From an uncultured Bacteroidota bacterium (GTDB lineage Bacteria > Bacteroidota > Bacteroidia > Chitinophagales > Chitinophagaceae), in assembly GCA_903904855.1 (NCBI GenBank), contig CAIVEH010000170.1, positions 1 to 38,444 of the forward strand: 38,444 nt of DNA. The letters are read 5' to 3'. Made by a program: the position numbers and the translations under genes. The notes beneath the pieces are model-generated. The model worked only from the letters and a program-made list of their open reading frames with translations. It did no database searches and was not told the DNA's origin. Positions within the stretch are counted from its first letter, which is position 1. Each line of letters begins with the position of its first letter. This document shows, piece after piece, positions 24,973 to 35,700 of the stretch.

Positions 24973-26055
24973 ATGCAGCCAAATAACGAAAAACCGGTAA
25001 TAGGAATAACCACAGGCGATCTTAACGGCATAGGCCTTGAGGTAATTATCAAGACTTTCTCCGACAGCCGGATGCTGGAATTATGCACCCCTGTCATCTT
25101 TGCCTCCAATAAGGTGATCAATTATTACCGGCGCATTGTTACTGAGCATACTTTTAATTTTACAAGTACCAAAGACCTTACCAAACTCAACCCAAAACAG
25201 GTAAACATTTTCAACTGCTGGGATGAGGAAGTGCCTTTGCAACCAGGTATCTTAACCGATGCCGCAGGCAAATACGCCGTCCGCTCACTCATGGTGGCTA
25301 CCCAATGCCTGAAAGACGGGCAGCTCGATGCTATAGTAACCGCACCAATTCATAAAAGCAACACAGCCCTGGCCGACTTCCCCTATACCGGGCATACTCC
25401 CTTTTTCAAAGATAAGTTCGGCGCTAAGGATGTAGTGATGATCCTTTATAGCGGCAACCTCCGTGTGGCACTGGCTACCGAGCATATACCTGTGTCAAAA
25501 ATAGCCACTACCATTACCAAAGAACTGCTGCAGTCGAAACTGGCTATACTTCGCGAAACCCTGATAAAGGATTTCGGGATCGACAAACCTAAGATTGCGG
25601 TACTGGGTCTGAACCCACATGCCGGCGATGAAGGCCAGATAGGCACCGAAGAACAAACCATTATCAGGCCCGCCATCGAACAGCAGAAACAGGGTGGCAA
25701 CCTTGTTTTTGGTCCTTATAGCGCCGACTCCTTTTTTGCATGGGGCACCTATACCGAATTCGATGCCGTACTGGCCATGTATCACGACCAGGGTCTCGTA
25801 GCATTCAAAACACTGGCACAGGGCCATGGCGTTAATTATACAGCAGGACTAAGTATTGTTCGCACCTCACCCGATCATGGCACTGCATTCGATATTGCAG
25901 GTAAAAACCTCGCCGATCCATCATCCTTCCGCGAAGCAATTTACCAGGCCCTCGATCTGCTGCAGCACCGCACAGACTACGCAGCTGCTACCGCCAACCC
26001 ATTGCGCAGAGGCAGGATAGAGAAGGAAAAGGATGGTGAAGAGGTGGTGGCGTAA
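24973..26055 (+). CDS. pdxA: 4-hydroxythreonine-4-phosphate dehydrogenase
   Basis: A 360-residue enzyme that oxidises 4-phosphohydroxy-L-threonine in the DXP-dependent pyridoxal-phosphate pathway. The metal ligands H171 (ATEHIPVS), H216 (GLNPHAGDEG) and H271 (MYHDQGLVAFK) match E. coli H166, H211 and H266 with a constant offset of five. The TGDLNGIG motif (14-21) and TAPIHK (123-128) are also typical. It lies 54 bases after the aminopeptidase gene, with a heptad repeat in the gap, and could be in the same transcript. No pdxJ is in the window. Confidence 0.96.
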   Translation: MQPNNEKPVIGITTGDLNGIGLEVIIKTFSDSRMLELCTPVIFASNKVINYYRRIVTEHTFNFTSTKDLTKLNPKQVNIFNCWDEEVPLQPGILTDAAGKYAVRSLMVATQCLKDGQLDAIVTAPIHKSNTALADFPYTGHTPFFKDKFGAKDVVMILYSGNLRVALATEHIPVSKIATTITKELLQSKLAILRETLIKDFGIDKPKIAVLGLNPHAGDEGQIGTEEQTIIRPAIEQQKQGGNLVFGPYSADSFFAWGTYTEFDAVLAMYHDQGLVAFKTLAQGHGVNYTAGLSIVRTSPDHGTAFDIAGKNLADPSSFREAIYQALDLLQHRTDYAAATANPLRRGRIEKEKDGEEVVA

Positions 26056-26368
26056 TGCCTGATCACTACTCCTGATTCCTGAGGTGAATACTTTGATTTC
26101 AAGAGATTTAACTTGAAGGATACGATTGTTCTGGATTTCAATAATATATTATTGAGCTCAGGTATGCCCCCTAGTCGGGTTGCCTTGCGCAACTGAGTTA
26201 CCAATTTATTCAGAAGCTCATCTGAAATAAAGCATTTACGTATATAGCTATGCCTTTCAGTTACCTGAAATAATCGGATTCTTAATTTTAACCTTCCATT
26301 TCAGTTACAGTATCCCCTAATCTGCTTAAATTGCCTGCATTACTGATTTTAACATTCACACCACCAAT
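26056..26368. other. Gap before the second TonB receptor, with inverted repeats
   Basis: No gene is visible in 313 bases. It holds an 18-base perfect palindrome (TCAATAATATATTATTGA, 26138-26155) that could end the pdxA transcript, and a tandem pair of CTGAAATAA...TTTCAGTTAC units at 26222-26308. No exact TAnnTTTG was found before the ATG at 26369. Confidence 0.6.
26222..26308 (+). repeat. Two tandem 43/44-base units bounded by inverted CTGAAA/TTTCAG
   Basis: Each unit starts CTGAAATAA (26222 and 26265) and ends TTTCAGTTAC (26255-26264 and 26299-26308), with unrelated AT-rich middles. At the junction the two units form TTTCAG-TTAC-CTGAAA (26255-26270), a perfect inverted repeat with a 4-base spacer that looks like an operator. 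It ends 60 bases before the TonB receptor start. Confidence 0.7.
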
Positions 26369-28711
26369 ATGCCAAAAATTTTCAAAGCAGTAACAGCGAT
26401 TGTTTTACTGCTTATTTCTTTTGCAGCAAATGCCCAAACCAAATTTACGGTAAGCGGCAATATAAAAGATAAGAAAACCGGTGAGTCGCTTATAGGCGCT
26501 ACTATCAGGGTATCTGATAATGCTATCTTAGGAGCCGTAAGCAATGAGTATGGCTTCTTCTCACTCACACTGCCCTCTGGTAGTTACAAACTGCTTATTG
26601 GTTATTCCGGCTACAAGGAACAGGAAGTTAGTGTGTCGGCCGATAAAAGTAATAAGCTGGAGATAGCTCTTGAGTTGCTGGAATCCCAATTGGAAGAAGT
26701 TACCGTCTCAGGCAAGGTCAATAAAATCACCTCGGCACAGATGGGCATGGACAGGCTGAATATTAAAGACATCAGTGTGATACCGGTAATTTTTGGCGAG
26801 AAGGATGTAATGAAAACCATTCAGCTATTACCGGGTGTAATGCCCGCCGGCGATGGCAGCAGCGAAATATTTGTGCGCGGCGGCGCCGGCGATCAGAATC
26901 TCATACTGCTCGATGATGCACTGGTATACAACCCCAGCCATCTGCTGGGTTTCTTCTCTATCTTTAACTCAGATGCCATCAAGGATGTAACCATATATAA
27001 AGGCACTGCCCCGGCAAATTATGGCGGCAGGCTCAGCAGTGTGCTGGATGTAAAAATGAACGACGGCAACGACCAGGACTATCATGTGAGCGGTGGCATA
27101 GGCCTTATATCATCCAAGCTGGATGTGGAAGGGCCACTGGAAAAAGACAAGGGATCTTTTCTGGTAACTGCCCGGAGAACCTATGCCGATATGTTCCTGA
27201 AACTGAGCAGTGATACTACTCTAAAGAAAAGCAGACTTTATTTTTACGACCTCAATGCCAAACTGAACTACAAATTGTCGAAAAAAGACAGGCTATATCT
27301 ATCGGGCTACTTCGGGCAGGACGATCTGGGCGTAGGCACTATATTTGGTATCAACTGGGGCAATGCCACCGGTACGCTGCGCTGGAACCACCTGATAACA
27401 GATAAGCTGTTCTCCAACCTCTCCCTCATTTACAGTGATTACAGCTACAAAATAAATGTAAACAATTCGGGTATCAGCGCCAATATCTTCTCAGGTATTA
27501 AAGACTGGACACTTAAGGAAGAGCTGGAACTGTTTGCCAACCCCACCAACTCCATAAAATTCGGCTTCAGCAGCATCTATCATACCATTACACCCGGCGA
27601 AGTAACCGGCACTAATATTACCACCAGCACCCAGCCCGATGCCCATAGCTGGGAGAACGCCATATATATATCGGATAGTTGGAAGGCTTCGAAAAAATGG
27701 AATGTTGATTATGGTATCAGGCTGAGCGCATTCTCAGTTCTGGGTGGCACTAACATGTACAATCTGGACCAGACCGGCAATATACTCGATACACTGCACT
27801 ATGGCTCGGGCCAGATAGTAAAGACCTATGTGGTGCCTGAACCCCGCGTATCGGCAAGCTTTATAATAAACGATGTATCATCGCTTAAAGGTGCCTACAC
27901 CCACAACTCGCAATACCTGCACCTCATCAGCAATTCGCTGGCCAGTAACCCTACCGATAAATGGGTGGGCAGCAACAACATTATAAAGCCCGAACTGGCC
28001 GACCAGGTATCGCTTGGTTATTTCCGCAGCCTGAAGAATGATAAGTACGAATTCAGCGTGGAGACTTATTACAAGTACATGCAGAATGAAATTGACTATA
28101 AAGATGACCAGAATGTGCTGAACAATACGCCTATCGAACCCAAACTGCTATTCGGCCTCGGCAGGGCTTATGGGCTTGAACTGTATTTTCAGAAGAAAGT
28201 GGGCAAATTTACCGGATGGGTTTCTTATACCTTATCTAAAACAGAACTCCAGATACCCGGTATCAACCACGATAGCTGGTACCCTGCCCGGCAGGACAGA
28301 AGGCACGATCTGGCTATAGTGGGAATATACAAATTATCCCCTAAGTGGACCGTATCGGCCGATTTTGTTTACTATACCGGCAATGCGGTTACTTTCCCAA
28401 GCGGCAAGTATTTCCAGTATAACGGTATCGCCGGAGTGCCCACCTATAATGCCAATTACAATTCATATACCGGCCGGGATGCAGGCCGTATGCCTGCCTA
28501 CAACAGGCTAGACATAAGCGCTACCAAGCAACTGAAGAAGCACAAAAAATACTCGGCCGAACTGGTTTACGGATTGTATAACGCCTTTGGCCGCGAGAAC
28601 CCGTATCTCATTACTTTCCGGACTGACCCTAACGACCCGAATAGGACACAGGCCCTTCAAACGTCACTCTTCCGCTGGGTGCCTTCTATTTCTTACAACT
28701 TTAAATTCTGA
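26369..28711 (+). CDS. TonB-dependent receptor paired with a DUF4249 protein
   Basis: A 780-residue outer-membrane receptor. Residues 1-22 are a signal peptide (MPKIFKAVTAIVLLLISFAA then NAQ). A carboxypeptidase-regulatory-like domain follows (about 25-110: SGNIKDKKTGESLIGATIRV). The plug contains IQLLPGVMPAGDGSSEIFVR then GGAGDQNLILLDDALVYNP and IKDVTIYKGTAPANYGGRLS. The barrel is shorter than in SusC proteins and ends WVPSISYNFKF with a terminal Phe. This size and the plug (LPGV...FVRGG) match the FecA-like receptors that precede DUF4249 genes in Bacteroidota. The next gene starts 6 bases after its stop, so they are an operon. The ligand is unknown. Confidence 0.92.
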   Translation: MPKIFKAVTAIVLLLISFAANAQTKFTVSGNIKDKKTGESLIGATIRVSDNAILGAVSNEYGFFSLTLPSGSYKLLIGYSGYKEQEVSVSADKSNKLEIALELLESQLEEVTVSGKVNKITSAQMGMDRLNIKDISVIPVIFGEKDVMKTIQLLPGVMPAGDGSSEIFVRGGAGDQNLILLDDALVYNPSHLLGFFSIFNSDAIKDVTIYKGTAPANYGGRLSSVLDVKMNDGNDQDYHVSGGIGLISSKLDVEGPLEKDKGSFLVTARRTYADMFLKLSSDTTLKKSRLYFYDLNAKLNYKLSKKDRLYLSGYFGQDDLGVGTIFGINWGNATGTLRWNHLITDKLFSNLSLIYSDYSYKINVNNSGISANIFSGIKDWTLKEELELFANPTNSIKFGFSSIYHTITPGEVTGTNITTSTQPDAHSWENAIYISDSWKASKKWNVDYGIRLSAFSVLGGTNMYNLDQTGNILDTLHYGSGQIVKTYVVPEPRVSASFIINDVSSLKGAYTHNSQYLHLISNSLASNPTDKWVGSNNIIKPELADQVSLGYFRSLKNDKYEFSVETYYKYMQNEIDYKDDQNVLNNTPIEPKLLFGLGRAYGLELYFQKKVGKFTGWVSYTLSKTELQIPGINHDSWYPARQDRRHDLAIVGIYKLSPKWTVSADFVYYTGNAVTFPSGKYFQYNGIAGVPTYNANYNSYTGRDAGRMPAYNRLDISATKQLKKHKKYSAELVYGLYNAFGRENPYLITFRTDPNDPNRTQALQTSLFRWVPSISYNFKF

Positions 28712-28716
28712 TCAGA

Positions 28717-29517
28717 ATGAACAAATCAAATTATATCCTTCCCGCAGTCATGCTCCTCGCCTTATCAGCATCTACCTCCTGCCAGAAGGTGATTACCCTG
28801 AACCTGCAAAACGTGGCATCTAAATACGTAATAGAAGCCAATGTAACCGACCAGCCGGGGCCTTATACCGTTACAATTACCAAATCGGTGAGCTTTACGC
28901 AGGACAATATCTACCCCACTGTGAGCGGTGCCATTGTGGTGATTAAAGATGTTACGGCCAATGCAACCGACACCCTGAAAGAAACCACCCCTGGCAACTA
29001 TGTTACCCAGACACTGGTAGGCGTCCCCATGCACCAGTACTCCCTTTATGTGAATGCAGCCAACAACATTTTCACTGCTTCCAACATTATGCCCCAGCAT
29101 GTAACGATGGATACTTTGTATGCGCAGTTATCCGGTTTCCGCGGCAATAATTACGAAGTAGTGCCGGTGTATTCTGATCCTACACCATTTGGTAACTATT
29201 ACCATTTTGTGGAAGTAAAAAATGACACCGTAATGCCGTCCATATACATCCGCAACGATGAACTGATCAATGGCAGGCTCATCAATACCCCACTTGGCGG
29301 CGGAGGAAACGGAGGCAGCAGAATAGCTCCAGGCGACATTGTGAATATATACCTGGAGTGTATTGATTCAGCCATTTACCAGTATTATTACGGCCTGCAA
29401 CAATCCGAAAACCAAAACTCCTCATCCCCTGCCAACCCCATCAGCAATATAAGCGGCGGGTGCCTGGGGTATTTCAGCGCGCATACCTCCAGCTATGGCA
29501 CGATTGTGATACCATAA
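28717..29517 (+). CDS. DUF4249-type lipoprotein
   Basis: A 266-residue protein with a lipoprotein signal: MNKSNYILPAVMLLALSAST then SCQK, the lipidated cysteine being residue 22. The chain then reads VITLNLQNVASKYVIEANVT, DQPGPYTVTITKS and SGAIVVIKDV, the typical beta-sandwich opening of DUF4249. The family is usually encoded just after a TonB receptor and probably caps or assists it as a surface lipoprotein; the exact role is unknown. With 266 residues it is at the short end of the family. It is followed by a convergent terminator before the giant adhesin gene. Confidence 0.87.
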   Translation: MNKSNYILPAVMLLALSASTSCQKVITLNLQNVASKYVIEANVTDQPGPYTVTITKSVSFTQDNIYPTVSGAIVVIKDVTANATDTLKETTPGNYVTQTLVGVPMHQYSLYVNAANNIFTASNIMPQHVTMDTLYAQLSGFRGNNYEVVPVYSDPTPFGNYYHFVEVKNDTVMPSIYIRNDELINGRLINTPLGGGGNGGSRIAPGDIVNIYLECIDSAIYQYYYGLQQSENQNSSSPANPISNISGGCLGYFSAHTSSYGTIVIP

Positions 29518-29588
29518 TCTTGCCTTTGATGTAAGATAAAACTTTTGTTGTCCCGGCTTTATAATTGCAATCTGGCTTCATTGGCAAA

Positions 29589-29613
29589 GCCTGCCCTGAG
29601 GATCTCGAAGGGG
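29589..29613. repeat. Degenerate CCCTGAG...CTCGAAGGG palindromic phrase
   Basis: The phrase GCCTGCCCTGAGGATCTCGA and the following AGGGGC resembles, from memory, a CCCTGAGCCTGTCGAAGGG-type intergenic repeat common in bacteria. Only one copy was seen here, so the match is suggestive only. Confidence 0.3.
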
Positions 29614-29693
29614 CACAATTCAATAGCGTATTGATATCTGATTTGCCCCTATTCTACATGCTCCCAATCTCCATTGCTGAAATCTTAAAATTA

Positions 29694-29748
29694 AGTACCC
29701 CCGGCACAAGGTTCCGATTTTTTATCGTGACCTGGTGCCGGGGGTACT
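29694..29748. terminator. Strong bidirectional terminator hairpin
   Basis: A perfect 14-base GC-rich stem (AGTACCCCCGGCAC at 29694-29707 and its complement at 29735-29748). An inner GGT/ACC pairing and a CGAT/ATCG mini-stem around a T-run lie within the loop. It sits 8 bases after the stop of the giant minus-strand gene and downstream of the DUF4249 gene on the plus strand, so it can serve both. Confidence 0.85.
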
Positions 29749-29755
29749 AGTGGGT

Positions 29756-32700
29756 TTAATCCTTTACAAACTTGATCCTCACCATCTTGCCTCCTGCCTC
29801 GCTCACACATATCATGTACATAGCATTCGGCAAATTTCGTACATTCATTTGTTCCATCAGTTGGCCATTGGTTACGGTAACCGGTTTTTCCATTACCACC
29901 TTACCCAGAGCATCATATACCCTGATTATCGCTTCACCATTGTCCAGTTCACTCGCTACAAGTGTCAGGCTTTCATGAACAGGGTTCGGATACAGATTGG
30001 CTGTCCTGCCATTTTCAAGAATGGGTGTCTCGGTAGTTGTATCTGCCGACTTGTGGCCGGGTATTGTAATGGTAATAATGTTGCTGGTATCATAAAAAGT
30101 ACTGCCACATTCAGGAGCAATGGTAAGCACACAATAGTAAGTAGTGCCTGATGATGTCGGAACATCGGTAAGTGTATTGCCTCCACTGCCAATGGCAGAA
30201 CTATTCTTATACCATTGTATTGTACCATCACTTCTTAATATTGATGAATTGGCCGTTAATGTAACCGAACTTCCATAGGTTACAGTATTTGACCCGGAAA
30301 GTGTAATGTAAATACTTCCATTAAATGGCGACACCCTGATCCTGCGGTTGCTGATATCTGATACATAAATATGACCGTTCTTGGTAATAGCTATACCCGC
30401 AGTCTGTGTCATTTTTCCTGATATACTAGGGCCGCCATCTCCCGAAAATCCGGATGTTCCGGTTGCTATTGTAGGGCTGATAATACCAGTTGTAAGATTC
30501 ACCTTCCTCACTCTGTTGTTAAACTGGTCTGCTATATACAGATTATTCGAACCGTCGAATGCGAGTCGCGCTGGGTAATATAAGAGAGCAGCTGTTGCCG
30601 GGCCGCCATCCCCCGAATTTCCGGCTGTTCCGGTACCTGCTAATGTTGTTATAATTCCGGTAGCTATCACATATTTCCTGATCTTATTGTTTCCGTAATC
30701 AGCTATGTACAAATTACCATAAATATCCGCCATTACATCACGTGGAATATATACCCTTGCCGATATACCAAGACCACCATCTCCTGAATAGGCCCCTGAT
30801 CCTGTTCCGATTATTGTTGTGATTATTCCGGTACCTGCATCTATGCGGCGGATACGGTTGTTACCTCCGTCAGCAAAATATATATTACCTGATGTATCTT
30901 CACAAATCCCTAATGGTCCCTGCACTTTGGCTGCACTGGCCGGACCACCATCGCCTGAGTAACCGCCAACTGTCGTTCCACAAATGGTGCTGATTATTCC
31001 AGTTGAAGCTGTTACTTTCCTGATAGTCATTCCTGTTGTATTTGATATAAATATATTTCCAGCCTTGTCTACATACAATCCGCCGCCACCCGACATATTC
31101 AGTTGGGCTGCTGTAGCCTGGCCACCATCACCTGCATTACCTGTGCTGCCATTACCTGCTACTGTGCTGATATAACCATTAGTTCCAATTTTCCTGATTG
31201 TGTTCGACTGCACATCTGCTATAAATACATTCCCGGCAGTATCTGCACATAACGCACGGGGGCCCATTAGTGTAGCCAGGTAAGCAGGGCCACCATCGCC
31301 TGTAGCACCATTTGCCCCTGTGCCTGCTCCGGTATACAAATAGGTCGGTACTCCGGCTACAGATAATGATTTTATAGCCTTATTATTACATGAATAAATA
31401 TTGGTTACCGAATATGTAATGTTTACAAGCCCTATTGCTACCCCTGTTACTATTCCTGTGGCACTGCCAATTGTAACCATGCCTGAGCCTGCACTCCAGA
31501 TACCGCCTGTTGCTGTATCTGCTACAGAAATTGTATTGCCTACACATACTGAGGATGATCCTGTAATGGTACCTGCTGATGGTGTCGGGTTCACAGTTGC
31601 AGTCGTTACCCCGCTAGCCGAGCAACTGTTTGCATCAGTAACTGTTAATGAATATACTCCTGAGGCTGTTACAGGTGCAGTTGTTATTGATGGATTCTGA
31701 AGTGATGAACTATAAGAAACAGGGCCAGACCATGAATAACCCAGCGTACCTGTGCCGCCTGTAGCAGTACTGGTAAGTGTAAGCGTGTTGCCTGAACAGA
31801 TTGCTCCGCCATTGCTGACTGATGTAATGGATGGAGATACATTAACCGTTACATCAGATGTGGCCGAATTATTGCAACCATTCACATCTGTTCCTGTTAC
31901 TGTATATGTGGTCGATGAAGAAGGACTAGCCGTAACGGACGCTCCTGTTGCGGCCGCTAGGCTTGTAGAAGGTGACCAGGAATAAGTTAGTCCACCTGTT
32001 GCTGTTAAAATAGTTGATGAGCCGTTACAGATCACAGCACCTGTACCGGAACTGATGACGGGTAAAGCATTAACCGTAACTGTAACCGTCGCAGAATTAT
32101 TACAACCAGATGTATCGGTACCAGTCACAGTATATATAGTAGAAACAACTGGGTCTGCGGTCACACTTGCACCTGTCGCTCCAGATAATCCTGTTGGATT
32201 CTGCCAGTAATAGGCAACGCCTCCGGTCACATTCAGTGTTGTTGAGGATCCTATACATATCGCGACACCTGAGCCGGCAGATATGGATGGCAAAGCATTT
32301 ACCGTAACTGTTTCAGTAGAATAATTAACACAGCCATTAGCATCTGTTCCGGTTATAGTATAACTTGTTGTTGATCCTGGATTAGCAACTACTACCGAGC
32401 CTGTTGTGGCCGATAATCCTGTGCCTGGAGACCAGCTATAACTTGCTGCTCCATCGGCTGAAATAAAAGTTGATGAACCTGCACAAATGGCTACATCCTC
32501 GCTTCCGGAAATAACAGGGAGTGGATTTATAGTTACTGTTACAGAAGCAGAACCCGTACATCCATTGAAATCTGTTCCGGTAACAAAATAGGTAGTTGAA
32601 TTAATTGCGTTTACAGTTACACTTGTTCCTGTTGTAGATGATAAACCAGGCGATGGCAGCCAGGTATACACATTTGCTCCTGTGGCTGTTAAAGTGGAAC

Positions 32701-35700
32701 TATCACCTGAACATAGCACCACCCCAGACCCACCATCAACTATTGGAAGTGGATTTACTGTTGCGGTTACTGATCCTGAATTTACGCAACCGTTTCCATC
32801 TGTTCCGGTTATAGTATAGGTAGTGGTTACTGAGTTACTGAATGAAGTCACTGAACCAATGGAGGTAGACAACCCTGTAGATGGCAACCATATATAATTC
32901 AAGGCTCCGCTTGCATTTAACGATCCGGTGCTGCCCGAACAAATTGCTATACCTGTGCTGCTAATTGTTGGTAATGTATTTACTGTAATTGTTACTAAAG
33001 CATTATTGTTACAGCCATTCACATCAGTACCGGTTACTGTATAAGTGGTTGTAGTAACCGGATTTGCAGTTATAACATCGCCTGTGGTACCTGATAAACC
33101 AGCAGCGGGTAGCCAGCTATAACTGATTGCCCCGCCTGATGTCAGAATTGTCGAAGAGCCATAACAAATAGTGAAACTTCCACCACATGATACTGTTGGT
33201 AATGCATTTACAGTAACTGTTACTTCAGCCGTATTGTTGCAACCGTTTACATCTGTTCCGGTTATAGTATATATTGTTGAAACTACAGGGCTTGCAGATA
33301 CTGCAGCTCCAGTCGTTGCTGAAAGGCCAGATAAAGGCAGCCATGTAAATGAGAGACCACCTGAAGCCGAAAGGCTGGCAGTTGAACCACTACAGATTAT
33401 AGCGCCTGCACTCGATGATATGGCTGGCAAAGGATTTACAGTAACTGTATTTGTTGTTCCTGCAGATGAAGTACATCCGTTATCATCGGTTACAGTAACA
33501 CTGTATATTCCTGCATCACTTAAACTCATACCAGATCGTGCTACAGAAACAAATGCACCTGAAACAGCGAATCCAGAAGGTCCATTCCAGGTATAAGTAA
33601 TATAAGTACCGCTACCATCAGTTGCAGTAGCTGTTAGATTCATTTCGCTGCCTTCACATACAGGATCAGGTACCGCATTTACTGTAATTTGTGGAAAGCT
33701 GTCAATTGCGGCTGTAACCGGAACCCGGGTTAAAGACATGCAGGTTGTATCCCAGGCACCTACATAATAGATAGTAGTTCCAGTCAGCGCAGGAGTTGTA
33801 AAAATATTACCTGTATATACAGGAGACCCGCCGGTTGGTGAGGTGTACCATAATGAAATACCATCATCAGGTGTAGCACTCAGGGAAACTGTTCCTGATC
33901 CGCACCTCTCACCATTCGAATAGCTTATTATTGCAGGTATTGTACTGTCTACAATAGCCTGAACTGCAATCCTGCCATATACACATCCTGAATCCATGTA
34001 ATCAGCATAGTAGGTAGTAGTCGCTGACAAAACGGGTGTAGTAAAATAACTTCCGGTAAATAGAGTTACACCTCCCGAGGCTGTTGTATACCAGTTAACT
34101 ACTCCATCAGAGTCCTGATTGTTTGCAAATAAAGTTGTTGATCCCGATCCGCAGATATAGCCTGGTTCTGATACCATCGAAGAATCAGCTTCGTGAACCA
34201 CAAGTGCGTATATTGCTTTTCTGGTAACAGATGTATAGCCATAATAATCCACATCTACATAGTAAGCAGTGTTATTCGTAATAAATGGAGTAGTGTACGT
34301 ATTGCCTGAATGTACTGAACTGCCGCCAGTAGCCGAAGTATACCAGTTTACTGTTCCGTATCCGTTAGTACCCTGTGCATATAAATTTACTGTTCCGGGG
34401 CTGCAGAGGGTACCATTTACTGTTGAATCAATATCAAGTACGCTGTCAATTCTAGCTGTTACCACTATCCTGTTTGCCGTAGTACATCCTGTCACCCTGT
34501 CTGTTGCATCAGCCCAGTAAGAAGTTGTACCATATAGGTAGGGTGTGATAAAATTTGTTCCTGTATCTGTGAATGAGCCTCCGGTTGAGACTGTATACCA
34601 GTTTACCCTGCTGCCCGAAGCTACTGTCGTTACAAGCGTTACAATTCCCGGCCCAACATGAGAGCTATCCGTATGTGTCAGAAGGGAAGGTATTGGATTA
34701 ATTGTAGCCGTAACTGCAGTTCTTAAATTGCTGGTACAACCACTGGAAATTACAGATACATAATAAGTAGTAGAGGAAGTCAGGACCGGTGTATTTAACA
34801 AAGTTCCGGTACCGATAACCGAACCACCCGTTGATGAATTATACCAGTCTATTGTTCCTGAGCTTGCAGTAGCATATAACGGCACTGACCCCGATCCGCA
34901 CCTGGACCCATTCGTAGTACTGGTTATTGTTGGTATGCCAATAATTGTCGCACTAACCACTGAGCGGGTTAAAGATGTACAACCTGCAGATGTTGCATCC
35001 ACATAATAGCTGGCGCTGCCCGTCAGGCTTGCGGTAGTATAAGACGGCCCTGTCGCCAGTGCTGTTCCTCCTGTGATTGTATTATACCAGTTTATAGTCC
35101 CTGCACTTGCTGTGGCAGATAGTGTTAAAGTGCCGGCGTCACATCTTGAAGCGCTGGTAGTACTGGCAATCGTAGGTAGTGGTGAAACGGTTACCGAAAC
35201 CGTTGCAGTATTACTGCAACCTGCATTACTGGTTCCTGTGATTGTATATGTGGTTGTCGAAACTGGATTTGCACTTACGCCGGCTCCTGTTGTGCCAGAT
35301 AATCCGGATGCCGGAGTCCAGGTATATGTCGCACCGCCGCTGGCTGTAAGGCTTGTAACTGTACCACTGCAAATAACAATACTTCCCCCACCGCTTATCG
35401 TGGGAATTGCATTTACTGTTACCTGTTTTGTAGCTGTATTACTGCATCCGGCACTGCTTGTACCTGTTACAGTGTAAATAGTTGTAGAAGATGGAAATGC
35501 TGATACCGTTGATCCGGAAGATGTTGATAAACTGCCTGATGGCGACCAGGTATAGGTTATTCCTCCGCTTGCGGTGAGTGAAGCTGAACTCCCGTTACAT
35601 ATAGCAACACCAGATCCGGCGCTGATTGAAGGCAAAGGGTTGACACTTACAGTTACAGTTGCTGTATTACTGCATCCCGAGGCATTGGTTCCGGTTACAG

